Positions 7,110 to 7,460 of a stretch of DNA of 7,460 nt are shown in pieces (positions within the stretch are counted from its first letter, which is position 1; each line of letters starts with the position of its first letter). The stretch covers positions 1-7,460 of the forward strand of contig PCSQ01000080.1 of the NCBI GenBank assembly GCA_002772455.1, given 5' to 3'. Both the position numbers and the translations under genes were made by a program. This DNA is from Candidatus Beckwithbacteria bacterium CG23_combo_of_CG06-09_8_20_14_all_47_9 (lineage in GTDB: Bacteria; Patescibacteriota; Microgenomatia; UBA1400; CG1-02-47-37). The notes beneath the pieces are model-generated. The model saw nothing but the letters and a program-made list of their open reading frames with translations, did no database searches and was not told where the DNA came from.

Positions 7110-7460
7110 GGGGTAAATATTTAGCAATATTCGCCTGGTGTCCGGCCAATGTCGTCGCGTAGTGGTTATACCCACCGTCATCAGAAACATAATACAAATA
7201 TTCTGTCTCGGCCGGGCCCGCCGCGGCCCGCAAAGACGCCAACCCCGGATTGGCAATCGGCGCCGGCGGCAAACCCGGATTTAAATAAGTATTGTAGGGC
7301 GAATCCAGTTGTAAATTTTCCCGGATTAAATCTTGCGGCCACCACTTGCCCGGCTTACCCAAGGCATACTGCACCGTCGCGTCGATTTGCAGGGCCATGC
7401 CGATTTTTAAACGGTTATGGATCACGCTGCTGACCAATTTCCGGTCGTCATTATGCTTAG
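7099..7460 (-). CDS. mltG: MltG/YceG-like endolytic murein transglycosylase, C-terminal part
   Basis: The last 120 or so codons of a gene that enters from the window's right edge; the frame stays open to 7460 and ends at TAG 7101-7099. Readable sequence includes DDRKLVSSVIHNRLKIGM, LQIDATVQYALG, SPYNTYLNPGLPPAPIANPG, SLRAAAGPAETEYLYYV and the final H-containing segment ending NIAKYL. These match the C-terminal half of the MltG/YceG family, whose members cleave nascent glycan strands at the outer face of the cytoplasmic membrane and help set strand length. The catalytic Glu of the family lies upstream of the part seen here, as does the N-terminal membrane anchor, so activity cannot be judged. 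A TTG at 7437 is not a real start because homology continues upstream of it. The -35 of a candidate rpoBC promoter overlaps its last codons. Confidence 0.88.
   Translation of the reverse strand, partial: KHNDDRKLVSSVIHNRLKIGMALQIDATVQYALGKPGKWWPQDLIRENLQLDSPYNTYLNPGLPPAPIANPGLASLRAAAGPAETEYLYYVSDDGGYNHYATTLAGHQANIAKYLPLDN

Larger units (their letters stand above)
7001..7110 (-). repeat. Two direct copies of a 10-mer containing TTGACA, 100 bp apart
   Basis: CTTGACAATT on the minus strand occurs at 7110-7101 and again at 7010-7001, exactly 100 bp apart; the match extends one base further (A). Both copies are followed at variable distance by a -10-like hexamer and then TTAAA (TATAGTTTAAA and TACAATTTAAA). 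This may be a duplicated promoter element or simply two independent consensus -35 boxes. The second reading is plausible because TTGACA is the consensus. Confidence 0.6.

Noticed and set aside
7149..7433. Plus-strand open frame opposite the mltG-like gene
   Set aside because: It is a Pro/Arg/Ala-rich shadow frame; the minus-strand product matches the MltG family motifs along the same stretch.

Overview
This window holds bacterial core transcription and translation genes, all read from the minus strand. In transcription order they are: the 3' end of an mltG-like cell-wall lytic transglycosylase gene (7460 to 7099), a 140-bp intergenic region, complete rpoB (6958 to 3698), complete rpoC (3705 to 22), and the first five codons of a gene that reads M-P-T-I-N, the usual start of ribosomal protein S12 (rpsL, 15 to 1). 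The arrangement rpoB-rpoC-rpsL is the start of a classical str-type cluster. There is no plus-strand gene, RNA gene, mobile element, CRISPR array, intein or intron that I can support.

The organism looks like a member of the Candidate Phyla Radiation (Patescibacteria). This rests on compact subunits (RpoB 1086 aa, RpoC 1227 aa, without the large lineage-specific inserts of Proteobacteria), tight gene packing and divergence at several positions that are almost invariant elsewhere. I cannot assign a class from sequence reading alone. The reading frames are intact with UGA as stop, so the UGA-to-glycine code of Gracilibacteria/Absconditabacteria is not indicated.

RpoB and RpoC form the catalytic core of RNA polymerase. 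They overlap by 8 nt (ATGAATAA) and the rpoC ribosome-binding site lies inside the rpoB tail, so the two subunits are probably translationally coupled. rpsL starts 6 nt after the rpoC stop with no terminator between, so the core polymerase and S12 are likely on one transcript.

The part most worth a second look is the leader of rpoB (6959 to 7110). It contains two exact copies of a 10-mer with a perfect TTGACA box, exactly 100 bp apart, and a 7-bp hairpin followed by six T that ends directly at the rpoB ATG. No Shine-Dalgarno sequence is present there. This suggests control of rpoBC by attenuation or by a very short leader. The proteins themselves show a non-canonical trigger loop, substitutions at classical rifampicin-contact positions and a changed switch-region motif. 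I found no clearly new multi-gene system here.
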